Below are positions 1-7,289 of a DNA stretch of 64,000 nucleotides, in pieces (within the stretch, counting starts at the first letter, position 1; each line of letters starts with the position of its first letter). The stretch is from Verrucomicrobiota bacterium JB022 (GTDB lineage Bacteria; Verrucomicrobiota; Verrucomicrobiia; Opitutales; Oceanipulchritudinaceae), in contig JAUTCQ010000015.1 in NCBI GenBank assembly GCA_030673845.1, positions 341,822-405,821 on the forward strand, read 5' to 3'. The notes beneath the pieces are model-generated. The model worked only from the letters and a program-made list of their open reading frames with translations. It had not been told where the DNA came from and did no database searches. Both the position numbers and the translations under genes were made by a program.

Positions 1-863
1 TTCACCCCGCGCCAGATGCCGAGCATCTTCACCGCGACGTGGCCCTGGTCGTGATACATGGCCACCGCAGCGTCGAACTCGCCGTTCATCGCGCGGAAAA
101 ACACCGTGTCGCCCGGGTGCGGGCCGGTGACTTTCCAGCCGCGGCGGCAGGCTTCGTCGATTGCCGGTTGGATAAATTCCTCTTCTTCGCTGCCAAAGAG
201 ACCGTGCTCGCCCGCGTGGGGGTTGAGGCCGGCCACCGCGATATTGGGCTCTTCGATGCCCAGGCGCTGCACGGCTTCGCGGGTCAACTCCAGCACCTTC
301 AGGATTCGCTCCGGGCGCACGCGGTTGATCGCCTCGGCTAGCGAAACGTGGGTGGAGACGTGGCTGACCCGCAGCTTCTCGGCCGCCAGCATCATCGTGG
401 CACCCGGGGTCTTGCACAGGTGCGAGAGCAGCCCCGTATGGCCGTCGTAGTGGTGCCCCGCCTTGTTCAGCGATTCCTTGTTGATCGCAGAGGTGACGAT
501 CGCGCCTACCTGCTTGGCCAGCGCGGCCTCGGTGGCCGTCTTGATGTATTCGTAGGCGGCCTGGCCGGCGGGCGGGCTCACCTTGCCCAGCTCGAGCGTG
601 GCAAGATCGACGTTCTGGAGGTCGAGCACTTCGATGTGGTCGGCATCCGGCGCGGCGGCGCTGAAGTCGGTAATGGCGCGGATCTCGGCCTTGCAGCCGG
701 TATAGCCGGCGGCGGCGCGCAGGGTCTGGGCATCGCCCACCACCACCGGGCGGCAGATGGCGAGGATCTCGGGATCCACGAGGGCTTTGGTGATCAATTC
801 GGGACCGGTGCCGGCGGGGTCTCCCATCGTCACGGCCAGGATCGGCTTGTTTTCAGGCTTCAT
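1..863 (-). CDS. pdxA2: PdxA-family 4-phospho acid-sugar dehydrogenase, 3' end cut by window edge
   Basis: The frame starts at ATG 863 and runs off the left edge, so about 287 residues are visible and the C-terminus is missing. Visible PdxA motifs are MGDPAGTGPEL near residue 13, a GHTG motif, NPHAGEHG, HPGDTVFF and YHDQGH. The three His-containing motifs carry the usual metal ligands. Canonical PdxA oxidises and decarboxylates 4-phosphohydroxy-L-threonine in vitamin B6 synthesis. PdxA2 paralogues next to DUF1537 kinases instead convert D-threonate or D-erythronate 4-phosphate to dihydroxyacetone phosphate. The ATG overlaps the TGA of the upstream kinase gene by four bases (ATGA), so the PdxA2 role is much more likely here. 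Exact substrate is inferred from context. Confidence 0.85.
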   Translation of the reverse strand, partial: MKPENKPILAVTMGDPAGTGPELITKALVDPEILAICRPVVVGDAQTLRAAAGYTGCKAEIRAITDFSAAAPDADHIEVLDLQNVDLATLELGKVSPPAGQAAYEYIKTATEAALAKQVGAIVTSAINKESLNKAGHHYDGHTGLLSHLCKTPGATMMLAAEKLRVSHVSTHVSLAEAINRVRPERILKVLELTREAVQRLGIEEPNIAVAGLNPHAGEHGLFGSEEEEFIQPAIDEACRRGWKVTGPHPGDTVFFRAMNGEFDAAVAMYHDQGHVAVKMLGIWRGV

Positions 864-2008
864 GCGCGTAGCAGCTGGGTATTTAACGTCTCAGGCCAGG
901 CATAGCTGCCCGGCTTGAGGGTTACAATAAAATGGGAAGCGGATTTCGGGGCGAGGCTGACGACGCCCGGCGCCCAGCTGCCCGCCATTTCGAGCTGGTG
1001 CCACTGGAGGCGGTCGAGAATCGCGGCCGCCGTCGAGCCTCCGGCGATCACGAGGTGCTGGAAGGCCCACTCGCGGTAAAGGTGCGCCACGGCCCCGCTG
1101 AGGACTTCCGCCGCGCGTTGGGCGAGGGAATCGGAGGCAACCCCGCGAGCGTCGGCGGCGATCACCACTGTCTGTCGCTTTTCGAGCAGGGAGGCGATAC
1201 CTGCCAGAATCGGCGGTGCGGGGTCTGCACCCACGGGCAGCGGGAAAAACTTCGCGCCCCGGCTGATCGCCAGCTCGCGCCACGCATGCGTCGCATCCGC
1301 AATCGAGCCCAGCACGATGAGGGCAGGGGAGGGCACGGTGGGGGGCGGTACGACGACCGGAGGCCGGCAGCCCTGTTGGCGCAGCAGTGCGGCAAAAAAC
1401 TCGGCCCCGCCTGCCGCCAGCGTCTGGGCGTCGACTTCGCGAGCCCACGCGGTCACGTCGGCACTCGTGGCGGTTTCGCCCACGACGAGGCCCTCGCGCG
1501 CGGCGCGGCCTGGTTGCCCGAGGTGGACCGGGTGCGGGCCGAAGCGCTGCAGCAGCTCCGTCACCTGGGCTGTCGTCGCCGGGTGGCGCGGGTCACGGGC
1601 AAAAGGCGTCTGGTGCAGCGGCACGCCGTCGACCAGGTAGGTGCCGTCGATGATCTGGCGGCGCAGTCCCGGGTTGGCGGGCACCAGCAAGGTGCGCTCG
1701 CGGCCCAGCCACGCGGCCATGGCCGCACACTCTTCGGCCACCGCGCCGCGCAGCACGGAGTCGGTCTTTTTATACCAGAGCGCTCCGGGGTGCGGGCTCA
1801 AGCCATCGAGCATCGCCCCCAGGCGTCGGGTGGCCTCGTCCGGAGCGTCGAGGCGGGTATCGGTGTCGCCCACCACCAGGTCGGCAGTGGGGTCGAGGCG
1901 GGGCTCCGGACCCCGCACGACGAGGGATCGCAGGCCATGCGCCTGCCCGATCGCGGCGATTTCGGCCGCGCCGGTCAAGTCGTCGGCCACGGCGATCACG
2001 CGGCTCAT
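860..2008 (-). CDS. dtnK: DUF1537 four-carbon acid-sugar kinase (D-threonate/D-erythronate type)
   Basis: This is a 382-residue cytoplasmic kinase of the DUF1537 (DtnK/DenK/OtnK) family, which phosphorylates the terminal hydroxyl of four-carbon sugar acids with ATP. The family signature ADDLTGA is at residues 8-14, followed by GDTDTR and KKTDSVLRG. The C-terminal nucleotide-binding half contains IAGGSTA. I chose ATG 2008 over an upstream in-frame codon because it gives the conserved N-terminus and an ATGA overlap with the preceding aldolase gene; the next gene, pdxA2, also overlaps by ATGA. DUF1537 also includes 3-oxo-isoapionate kinases of apiose catabolism, so apionate is an alternative. 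The PdxA neighbour favours the threonate/erythronate branch. Confidence 0.85.
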   Translation of the reverse strand: MSRVIAVADDLTGAAEIAAIGQAHGLRSLVVRGPEPRLDPTADLVVGDTDTRLDAPDEATRRLGAMLDGLSPHPGALWYKKTDSVLRGAVAEECAAMAAWLGRERTLLVPANPGLRRQIIDGTYLVDGVPLHQTPFARDPRHPATTAQVTELLQRFGPHPVHLGQPGRAAREGLVVGETATSADVTAWAREVDAQTLAAGGAEFFAALLRQQGCRPPVVVPPPTVPSPALIVLGSIADATHAWRELAISRGAKFFPLPVGADPAPPILAGIASLLEKRQTVVIAADARGVASDSLAQRAAEVLSGAVAHLYREWAFQHLVIAGGSTAAAILDRLQWHQLEMAGSWAPGVVSLAPKSASHFIVTLKPGSYAWPETLNTQLLRA

Positions 2009-2919
2009 ACAGGGTTCGGGCACTGGCGGCGGGCGGCAAGGGCCTGCACGACAGTGTCACGCTCGGCTCCTTCGAGGGTCAGGAGCGGCGGCAAAACGTA
2101 GGGTTGGCACAGGCCGTCGACGCACATGGCTGCCTTGAGGGCGGCGAGCGACTGGCCGAGGGTGCGGTTTTCCTGATAGACGAGGCTCAGGTGGTCGAGC
2201 TGGTCCTGGCAGGCCTTGGCGCCTTCCCAGTCGCCCTGGGCGGCGAGCGTCTCCAACTGGTGCCACAGGGCCGGCTCAAGATTGCCGGAGCTGGGGACCA
2301 GGCCGTCGAATCCGGCCTTGAGGGCCTCGACGGAAAGACGCGCGGCGCCCATGAAGACCGAGAAGTCGTCACGTTGAGCCAACGGTGCCACCAGCTCCAG
2401 GCGCCCGGGCGTCGCCTCGGAGTCCTTGAAGCCGATGATGCACTTTTCGGAGGCGAGCGCCTCGACCACCTCGACGGGGATCGACATGCGCGTGGCCTGC
2501 GGGATGTTGTAGATCATGATCGGCCCGTCGATCTCCTGGCAGAGCAGGCGGAAGTAGGCGATCATCTCGTCTGGCTTCAGCAGGTAATAGGACGGCAGGT
2601 GCGCCACGACCGCGTCGACCCCTTGCTTGAGGTATTCGCGGGCGGCAGCGATCGACTCGAGCACGCAGTTTTCGCCGATCCCGGCAAAGACGGGCACGCG
2701 GCCTTCGGCGGCCTGCACGGCGATCGCCACCAGCTCGCGGCGCATCCGGCCGGGGATCGAGGCGGCTTCGCCCGTCGTGCCGAGCACAAAAGCGCCGAGC
2801 TTGTTCTGGGCCAGGCGGTCGACCAGGCGGGCGGCGGCTTCGCCGTCGAGTTCGCGGTCGGCCGTGAATGGGCTGATCATGGGCACCACGGTGCCTCGGA
2901 TTTTTTCGGAACGGGTCAT
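2005..2919 (-). CDS. DapA/NanA-family 2-keto acid aldolase
   Basis: This 304-residue class I aldolase/dehydratase belongs to the dihydrodipicolinate synthase superfamily. The pyruvate-binding GTTGE motif is at residues 47-51, the catalytic Tyr137 lies in MIYNIP, and the Schiff-base Lys165 lies in IGFKDSE, all at normal family spacing. ATG 2919 overlaps the TGA of the alcohol dehydrogenase gene by ATGA; a longer frame upstream lacks family homology. It is unlikely to be the lysine-biosynthetic DapA, because it sits in a sugar-acid operon between an Fe-alcohol dehydrogenase and a DUF1537 kinase. I infer that it splits a 2-keto-3-deoxy sugar acid into pyruvate and an aldehyde. The substrate cannot be read from sequence. 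Confidence 0.85.
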   Translation of the reverse strand: MTRSEKIRGTVVPMISPFTADRELDGEAAARLVDRLAQNKLGAFVLGTTGEAASIPGRMRRELVAIAVQAAEGRVPVFAGIGENCVLESIAAAREYLKQGVDAVVAHLPSYYLLKPDEMIAYFRLLCQEIDGPIMIYNIPQATRMSIPVEVVEALASEKCIIGFKDSEATPGRLELVAPLAQRDDFSVFMGAARLSVEALKAGFDGLVPSSGNLEPALWHQLETLAAQGDWEGAKACQDQLDHLSLVYQENRTLGQSLAALKAAMCVDGLCQPYVLPPLLTLEGAERDTVVQALAARRQCPNPV

Positions 2920-4073
2920 TCCATGGCCTTTTGGTAAATCATGGCAGCGTCCTCCACCGTCAGCGGGCGGGGGTTGTTGCGGAGTAAGCGGGTAACGGTC
3001 ATCGCGGATTCGGCCATGCGAGGGATGGCGTCGGCCGGGACACCGATTTCGGAAAGGCGACGGGGTATCTGGCAGGCTGCGCACAGCTCTTCGAGCGCCA
3101 CGATGCCGGCTTCGGCGGTGGCGGCGTCGCTGCCCTGGTCTTCCACGCCGAGCGCGCGGGCGATGTCCGCATAGCGTTTGGGGGCCGCCGGGAGGTTGAA
3201 GCGCAGCACGTGCGGCAGCAGGAACGCGTTGGAGAGGCCGTGTGCGATGTGGAACTCGCCGCCCAACGGGTAGGCGAGGGCGTGCACGGCGGCGGTATTG
3301 ACCGGGCCGAGGCACATGCCGCCGTAGAGGCTGCCGAGCGAGACGGCGGTGCGGGCGGCGAGGTCGTCCCCTTGCTCAAAGGCGCGGCGGATGTTGGCCC
3401 CGATCAGGCGCACGCCCTCCAGCGCGTAGATGTCGACCATCGGGTGCGCGTGCAGGTTGGCGTAGGCTTCGATACAGTGGACCAGGGCGTCGATGCCGGT
3501 GGTGGCGGTCAACGCGGGCGGCAGGCTCAGCGTCAGCTCCGGGTCGACGAAGGCGGCGTCGGGCACGAGCCAGGGGCTCACGACGCCCTTTTTCAGGTGC
3601 TCGCTCTCGTCGAGCAGGATGGCGTTGGGCGAGACTTCGCTGCCGGTGCCGGAAGTGGTGGGCAGGCACACGAGGCGCTTGTTGCGGCCCTTGAGGTTGC
3701 CGATGCCGAAGGCTTCCTTCACCGGTTGCGGGTTGTCGGCCATCGCTGCGATCAGCTTGGCGATGTCGAGTACGCTGCCGCCGCCGAGGCCGACCACCGT
3801 ATCGGCATGGCTCTCCTGGGCGCGCTGGCGCAGGCGTTCAAAGGTGGCGACGTCGGGCTCCGGGGGGGCATCTTCGATCACCGTCACGCTCATCCCGGCG
3901 GCTTCGAGGGCTTCCTTCACGGGATCGGCCAGGGAGCGGATGAACGAGTTGGTGATAAGGAGGACGGAGCGCGTCTGGTGTCGCTGGAGGTAGGCTGGCA
4001 AGTCTTTGCGGCAGCCCGCCCCGAAGGCGAGGTGGCCGACTTGCAACAGCGTGAGAGGAGAGATCGTTTCCAT
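2916..4073 (-). CDS. Iron-containing (group III) alcohol dehydrogenase
   Basis: This is a 385-residue NAD(P)-dependent dehydrogenase of the FucO/AdhB family. The dinucleotide motif GGGSVLDIAK begins at residue 97, followed by PTTSGTGSEV. The probable Fe(II) ligands are Asp195, His199, His264 and His278, at the spacing known for FucO. It begins six bases after the symporter stop and overlaps the aldolase start by ATGA, so it is translationally coupled to it. The most economical role is reduction of the aldehyde released by the aldolase, as FucO does for lactaldehyde, or the reverse oxidation. The family is promiscuous, so the true substrate is open. Confidence 0.88.
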   Translation of the reverse strand: METISPLTLLQVGHLAFGAGCRKDLPAYLQRHQTRSVLLITNSFIRSLADPVKEALEAAGMSVTVIEDAPPEPDVATFERLRQRAQESHADTVVGLGGGSVLDIAKLIAAMADNPQPVKEAFGIGNLKGRNKRLVCLPTTSGTGSEVSPNAILLDESEHLKKGVVSPWLVPDAAFVDPELTLSLPPALTATTGIDALVHCIEAYANLHAHPMVDIYALEGVRLIGANIRRAFEQGDDLAARTAVSLGSLYGGMCLGPVNTAAVHALAYPLGGEFHIAHGLSNAFLLPHVLRFNLPAAPKRYADIARALGVEDQGSDAATAEAGIVALEELCAACQIPRRLSEIGVPADAIPRMAESAMTVTRLLRNNPRPLTVEDAAMIYQKAME

Positions 4074-4079
4074 AGGAAA

Positions 4080-5633
4080 TCAGGCCGCCGTTTCGCTTTG
4101 GGGGCGTCGACGGAAGGTGTATTGCTCGATGTCGTCGGGGCGGTAGCCGCCCGCAATGAGGCTGACGATGTAGCCCACCCCGAAGAGGATGATGTGCCCG
4201 AAAATGCCGATCAGGATCGGGTTCCAGGTAAAGTTGAGGCCGAGGTCCATAATGCGGCTCTCACCGCCCTGCGTCAGGATGCCCCAGCCGGTAAAGATCA
4301 TGCAGGCCACGATGCCGGCGTAGCAGCCCGTGCGGGTCGCCTTGCGGGTGAGGAAGCCGAGCAGGAAGAGCCCCAGCGTGCCGCCGGAGAGGATCGCAGC
4401 GATGACGACCCCGCGCTCCATGATGGAGGCGATGCCTTCCTTGGGCACCAGCAGCAGGGCGACGCCGGCGGAGATGAGGCCCGCGATGGCCACCATCAGG
4501 CGCCCGTAGAGCAGTTGCTCGCGGTCCGACATCTCTTTGCGGAAAAAGCCGATGTAATCGCTCGTGATCACGGTCGCGATGCTGTTGAGGTCGGCGCTGA
4601 TGGACGACATCGAGGCGGCGAGGATCGCGGCGAGGATCAGGCCCACGATGCCTGCCGTCATCTCGGTAACGATGAAGTAGGGCACCACGTCGTCGGCCAA
4701 GGCAGGGGCCGGGTGCCCGGTGAGGTGGTAATAGCCCCACAGGCAGGCGCCGATAAACATGAAGACCGCCCAGACGGGGATGCAGAGGAAGGCGTTCCAA
4801 AGCGCGCCACGGCTGGCCTCGCGGTCGGTCGATGCGATGAGGTAGCGCTGCACCATATGCTGGTCGGCAATGTAGCGTCGGCCCCAGTTGATCGCGTAGG
4901 CGAGCATGAAGAGCCACTGCGTCGTCAGCGCCGGATCGGTCAGAGACTGGAGGGTAAAGCTGAAGTCGCCCAGGTTGAGCTTGCCGCCTTCCCAGGCCGC
5001 CTGCACCACTGCGCCGGGAGGCCCGGCCTCGGGGGCCAACAGGAGGCGCGCGAGGATCAGCACCGCTGCGCCGATAAAGATGCCGCCCTGCAGCACGCTC
5101 GTCCACACCACTGCCTTCATGCCGCCGATCATGGTGTAGAGGATCGTGAAGATACCGATGCTCAGGATCACGTAGCGAATGTCCCAGCCGGTCATCACGC
5201 GCACGGCTACGGCGGTCGTGACCAGCGTCAGGCCCAGATCGAAGATCCGGTCGCAAAGAAAGCCGAAAGAGGAGTAGAACTTGCCGCCCAGCCCGAAGCG
5301 TTTGCCGATGTATTCGTAGGCGCTCAGGCCCACGGTGTGCCGGTAGAAGGGCACGATGTATTTGGCCACCACGATGAGCACCAGCGGCAGCATCATGTTG
5401 CCGAGCAGGAGGATCAGGCCCTTCTGGAAGGTGGTGCCGGGCAGGCCGACGATGGTGCCGCTGCCGATGATCGTCGCCATCAACGTCATGGCCACGGCCC
5501 AGGCGGGCATGGTGCGCCCGGCGATAAAATAATCCGCAGAGCTTTTGGAGCCGCGGGAGGCCCACAGGCTCAGGCCGGCTACGATAATCGCGTAGCCGAT
5601 GATGACAAGATAGTCTAGGGTTCCGAGGGACAC
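4080..5633 (-). CDS. Sodium:solute symporter (SSS family), first gene of acid-sugar operon
   Basis: This 517-residue inner-membrane protein has the SSS/SGLT layout of about 13 hydrophobic segments. The opening segment is followed by the conserved ADYFIAGR motif near residue 33 and the glycine-rich IIGSGTIVG stretch. The start is GTG at 5633; no in-frame ATG gives a better N-terminus. It is the promoter-proximal gene of a five-gene minus-strand operon with acid-sugar enzymes, six bases ahead of the alcohol dehydrogenase. I infer that it imports the operon's sugar acid with Na+. Two palindromic operator-like boxes lie about 75-115 bases upstream. Confidence 0.88.
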   Translation of the reverse strand: MSLGTLDYLVIIGYAIIVAGLSLWASRGSKSSADYFIAGRTMPAWAVAMTLMATIIGSGTIVGLPGTTFQKGLILLLGNMMLPLVLIVVAKYIVPFYRHTVGLSAYEYIGKRFGLGGKFYSSFGFLCDRIFDLGLTLVTTAVAVRVMTGWDIRYVILSIGIFTILYTMIGGMKAVVWTSVLQGGIFIGAAVLILARLLLAPEAGPPGAVVQAAWEGGKLNLGDFSFTLQSLTDPALTTQWLFMLAYAINWGRRYIADQHMVQRYLIASTDREASRGALWNAFLCIPVWAVFMFIGACLWGYYHLTGHPAPALADDVVPYFIVTEMTAGIVGLILAAILAASMSSISADLNSIATVITSDYIGFFRKEMSDREQLLYGRLMVAIAGLISAGVALLLVPKEGIASIMERGVVIAAILSGGTLGLFLLGFLTRKATRTGCYAGIVACMIFTGWGILTQGGESRIMDLGLNFTWNPILIGIFGHIILFGVGYIVSLIAGGYRPDDIEQYTFRRRPQSETAA

Positions 5634-5707
5634 AGGTGGATTGGGGGCTTAAGGGGTAACGCTGACAGGGGGTAACACAGATCCTGTGCAGCTCTCATGC
5701 AATGTTA

Positions 5708-5717
5708 TTTCATGAAA
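5708..5717. promoter_or_regulatory. Palindromic operator-like box, promoter-proximal copy for the symporter operon
   Basis: TTTCATGAAA is a perfect 10-base palindrome between the lacI 3' end and the symporter start. Its centre lies 31 bases from a second identical copy, about three helical turns, as expected for two dimers on one DNA face. The same word recurs upstream of other island genes. Binding by the adjacent LacI protein is an inference. Confidence 0.6.
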
Positions 5718-5738
5718 AGATAAAGACAAAATCCTGTA

Positions 5739-5748
5739 TTTCATGAAA
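5739..5748. promoter_or_regulatory. Palindromic operator-like box, distal copy
   Basis: This is a second perfect TTTCATGAAA palindrome upstream of the symporter operon, next to the T-tract of the lacI terminator. The pairing with the copy at 5708 resembles the paired boxes at 33.3 kb. Confidence 0.6.
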
Positions 5749-5774
5749 AAATAAGGCCCGCGCGAAGGCGGACC
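5746..5774 (-). terminator. Rho-independent terminator after lacI
   Basis: Read on the minus strand, GGTCCGC pairs with GCGGGCC (one T-G wobble) around a six-base loop. It is followed directly by TTATTTTTT, about 30 bases beyond the lacI stop. It would separate lacI from the symporter operon, which then needs its own promoter in the box-containing region. Confidence 0.7.
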
Positions 5775-5804
5775 TGAAGCGGGGCTGACGGGCGCAAATG
5801 AACC

Positions 5805-6887
5805 CTACAACTGCGCGACGGACTCGCGTTCTACCAATGAAGGTGAAACCAGAATGCGAAAACTGAGGTTTTCCTGAGGGTGACGTATCCGCCACAGCAA
5901 CTGATCGACTGCGCGCTGCCCGACGACTTCGGGGTGCACGTCGATCGTCGTCAACCCGGGGCGCAGGTCCATCAGCAGCGGCATCTCGTTGTTGCAGGAG
6001 ATCACGCTCACGTCTTTACCCACCTGCAGGCTCCGGCGCTCGAGGGCGGAGTAAAGCTGCACCGCGGTGCGGTCCGACGGGACGAAAATGGCGGTGGCGC
6101 GACGCTCGGCGGGCACGTTCATCCACTGGTCGACCAAGGTCTCCACGTGCTCCTGCGAAGTGGTCGCCGGCAGGGGCCAGGAGATGAGCGGCGGCGGCTC
6201 GACTTCGAGGGCGCTGGTCTCGAGGCTCAGCCGCTCGGCGGCCACGAAAAAGCTTTGCTTCAGTTTCTCGAATTGCGACTGCCCCGGCTTGGGGTTGAGG
6301 AAGCAGACGCGGCGGTGCCCCTTGGCGTGCAAGTGCCTCGCTACCAAGCGGCCGGCGGCATCGGTGTCGAAGTTGCAATGGTCGCCCCGGGCGTTGGGCA
6401 GGCGGCCCATCAGCCACACGTGAGGGTAGCTGTAGACGTGCCGCAGCAGGTCGTTTTCTTCAGGGTTGGGCAGGGCACCCTGGTTGGGCCCCTTGATGAT
6501 GACCCCTTCGACGCGATTTTCGGCCAGAAAGGGCGGGATACGGTCCCCTTCCGGGATGTTGCTGAGCATCAGATTGCGGCCGATTTCGGAGAGGGCGACT
6601 TCGATGCCGTGTACGGCAGAGCTCACGACCGGGAGCTGTGCCAGGGTGTCTTGCATGCCGAAGAAAATCACACCGATGTTGCCCACCTCGCTATGGTGAG
6701 CGCTGCGGGTGCGTTTGCGCTGCCGCACATAACCCAATTTGGCGGCAGCCTCGTTGACGCGACGCCGGATGTCGATGTTGACGTCGGGGTGCTTGTTAAA
6801 GACTCGAGAGACTGTTCCGGTAGCGACGCCGGCGGCCTTTGCAACCTCTGTAATGGTCGCCCGCGGCTTGGAGTTGGGTTTGTTCAT
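5805..6887 (-). CDS. LacI-family transcriptional regulator
   Basis: This 360-residue regulator carries an N-terminal helix-turn-helix (TEVAKAAGVATGTVSRVF, about residues 13-30) and the hinge region KLGYVRQ. The rest is a periplasmic-binding-protein-like effector domain with the usual elements (VGNIGVIFFG; GHRRVCFLNP; FVPSDRTAV). LacI proteins bind short palindromes as dimers and are released or stabilised by a sugar-type ligand. It is the only DNA-binding regulator seen in the island. A perfect ATTTCATATGAAAT palindrome lies 81 bases upstream of its own start, which suggests autoregulation, and related boxes precede four other transcription units. The ligand is unknown; a pectin-derived sugar or acid sugar is plausible. 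Confidence 0.92.
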   Translation of the reverse strand: MNKPNSKPRATITEVAKAAGVATGTVSRVFNKHPDVNIDIRRRVNEAAAKLGYVRQRKRTRSAHHSEVGNIGVIFFGMQDTLAQLPVVSSAVHGIEVALSEIGRNLMLSNIPEGDRIPPFLAENRVEGVIIKGPNQGALPNPEENDLLRHVYSYPHVWLMGRLPNARGDHCNFDTDAAGRLVARHLHAKGHRRVCFLNPKPGQSQFEKLKQSFFVAAERLSLETSALEVEPPPLISWPLPATTSQEHVETLVDQWMNVPAERRATAIFVPSDRTAVQLYSALERRSLQVGKDVSVISCNNEMPLLMDLRPGLTTIDVHPEVVGQRAVDQLLWRIRHPQENLSFRILVSPSLVERESVAQL

Positions 6888-6967
6888 CGTGTGAAAGCAG
6901 AGGGGCGGGGTTGGCCCCGGATTATGGTTGACAAGGGAGTTAAATGAAAAAGGCTGAAATCTCTGTT

Positions 6968-6981
6968 ATTTCATATGAAAT
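6968..6981. promoter_or_regulatory. Perfect 14-base operator-like palindrome ATTTCATATGAAAT
   Basis: ATTTCATATGAAAT is fully self-complementary. It abuts TATAAT-like -10 sequences on both strands, so a bound repressor could control lacI and the divergent PL1 operon together. It is the 12-base-core form (TTTCATATGAAA) of the box seen at 33.3 and 45.9 kb. Confidence 0.65.
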
Positions 6982-7169
6982 TATAATCCCTGTTATCAGC
7001 GAGTTCGGCTACTTTTGGTCGATGCACAATCGTTCTTGGGGCAGAGGGGGTAAAGGAGCGATTCCTGACGTGGGCGATGCAACATGATCACGAAGTCGTT
7101 GTCAATTGCGCGCCTAGGGTTATTTCAACCTTCTCTTTTATAGATACTTAGGGCGATGGCAAGCTCCAG

Positions 7170-7189
7170 TTTCATCAGATTTCATCAGA
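7170..7189. repeat. Tandem half-site repeat (TTTCATCAGA x2)
   Basis: Two exact, adjacent copies of TTTCATCAGA lie about 100 bases upstream of the PL1 start. Each begins with the TTTCAT half of the operator-like box, and the period is 10 bases, about one helical turn. It could be an accessory binding site. No function can be shown from sequence. Confidence 0.4.
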
Positions 7190-7289
7190 CAGTCCGTTAT
7201 CCCCTCGACCTGTGCCGCTTTCTCTGTAAAGTGCCGGATTCCCCTTGAGGGCCGCGCTTTTCTGGCCCATTTCTAACCAACTGGTTTTC

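Larger units (their letters stand above)
6888..7289. promoter_or_regulatory. Divergent intergenic region between lacI and the PL1 operon
   Basis: This 402-base region is clearly lower in GC than its neighbours. It holds a perfect 14-base operator-like palindrome (6968-6981), TATAAT at 6982-6987 on the plus strand with an overlapping TATAAT on the minus strand (6980-6985), and a tandem TTTCATCAGA repeat (7170-7189). No coding frame is supported. Neither -10 candidate has a convincing -35 at normal spacing, so promoters are tentative. A start near 6994 would leave a leader of about 300 bases before PL1. Confidence 0.5.

Noticed and set aside
1..863. pdxA as a vitamin B6 biosynthesis gene
   Set aside because: Its start overlaps a DUF1537 kinase gene inside a sugar-acid operon; this pairing is known for PdxA2-type catabolic enzymes.
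2005..2919. dapA of lysine and cell-wall synthesis
   Set aside because: Operon context with symporter, alcohol dehydrogenase and acid-sugar kinase, and a second diverged copy also beside a symporter, argue for catabolic aldolases.
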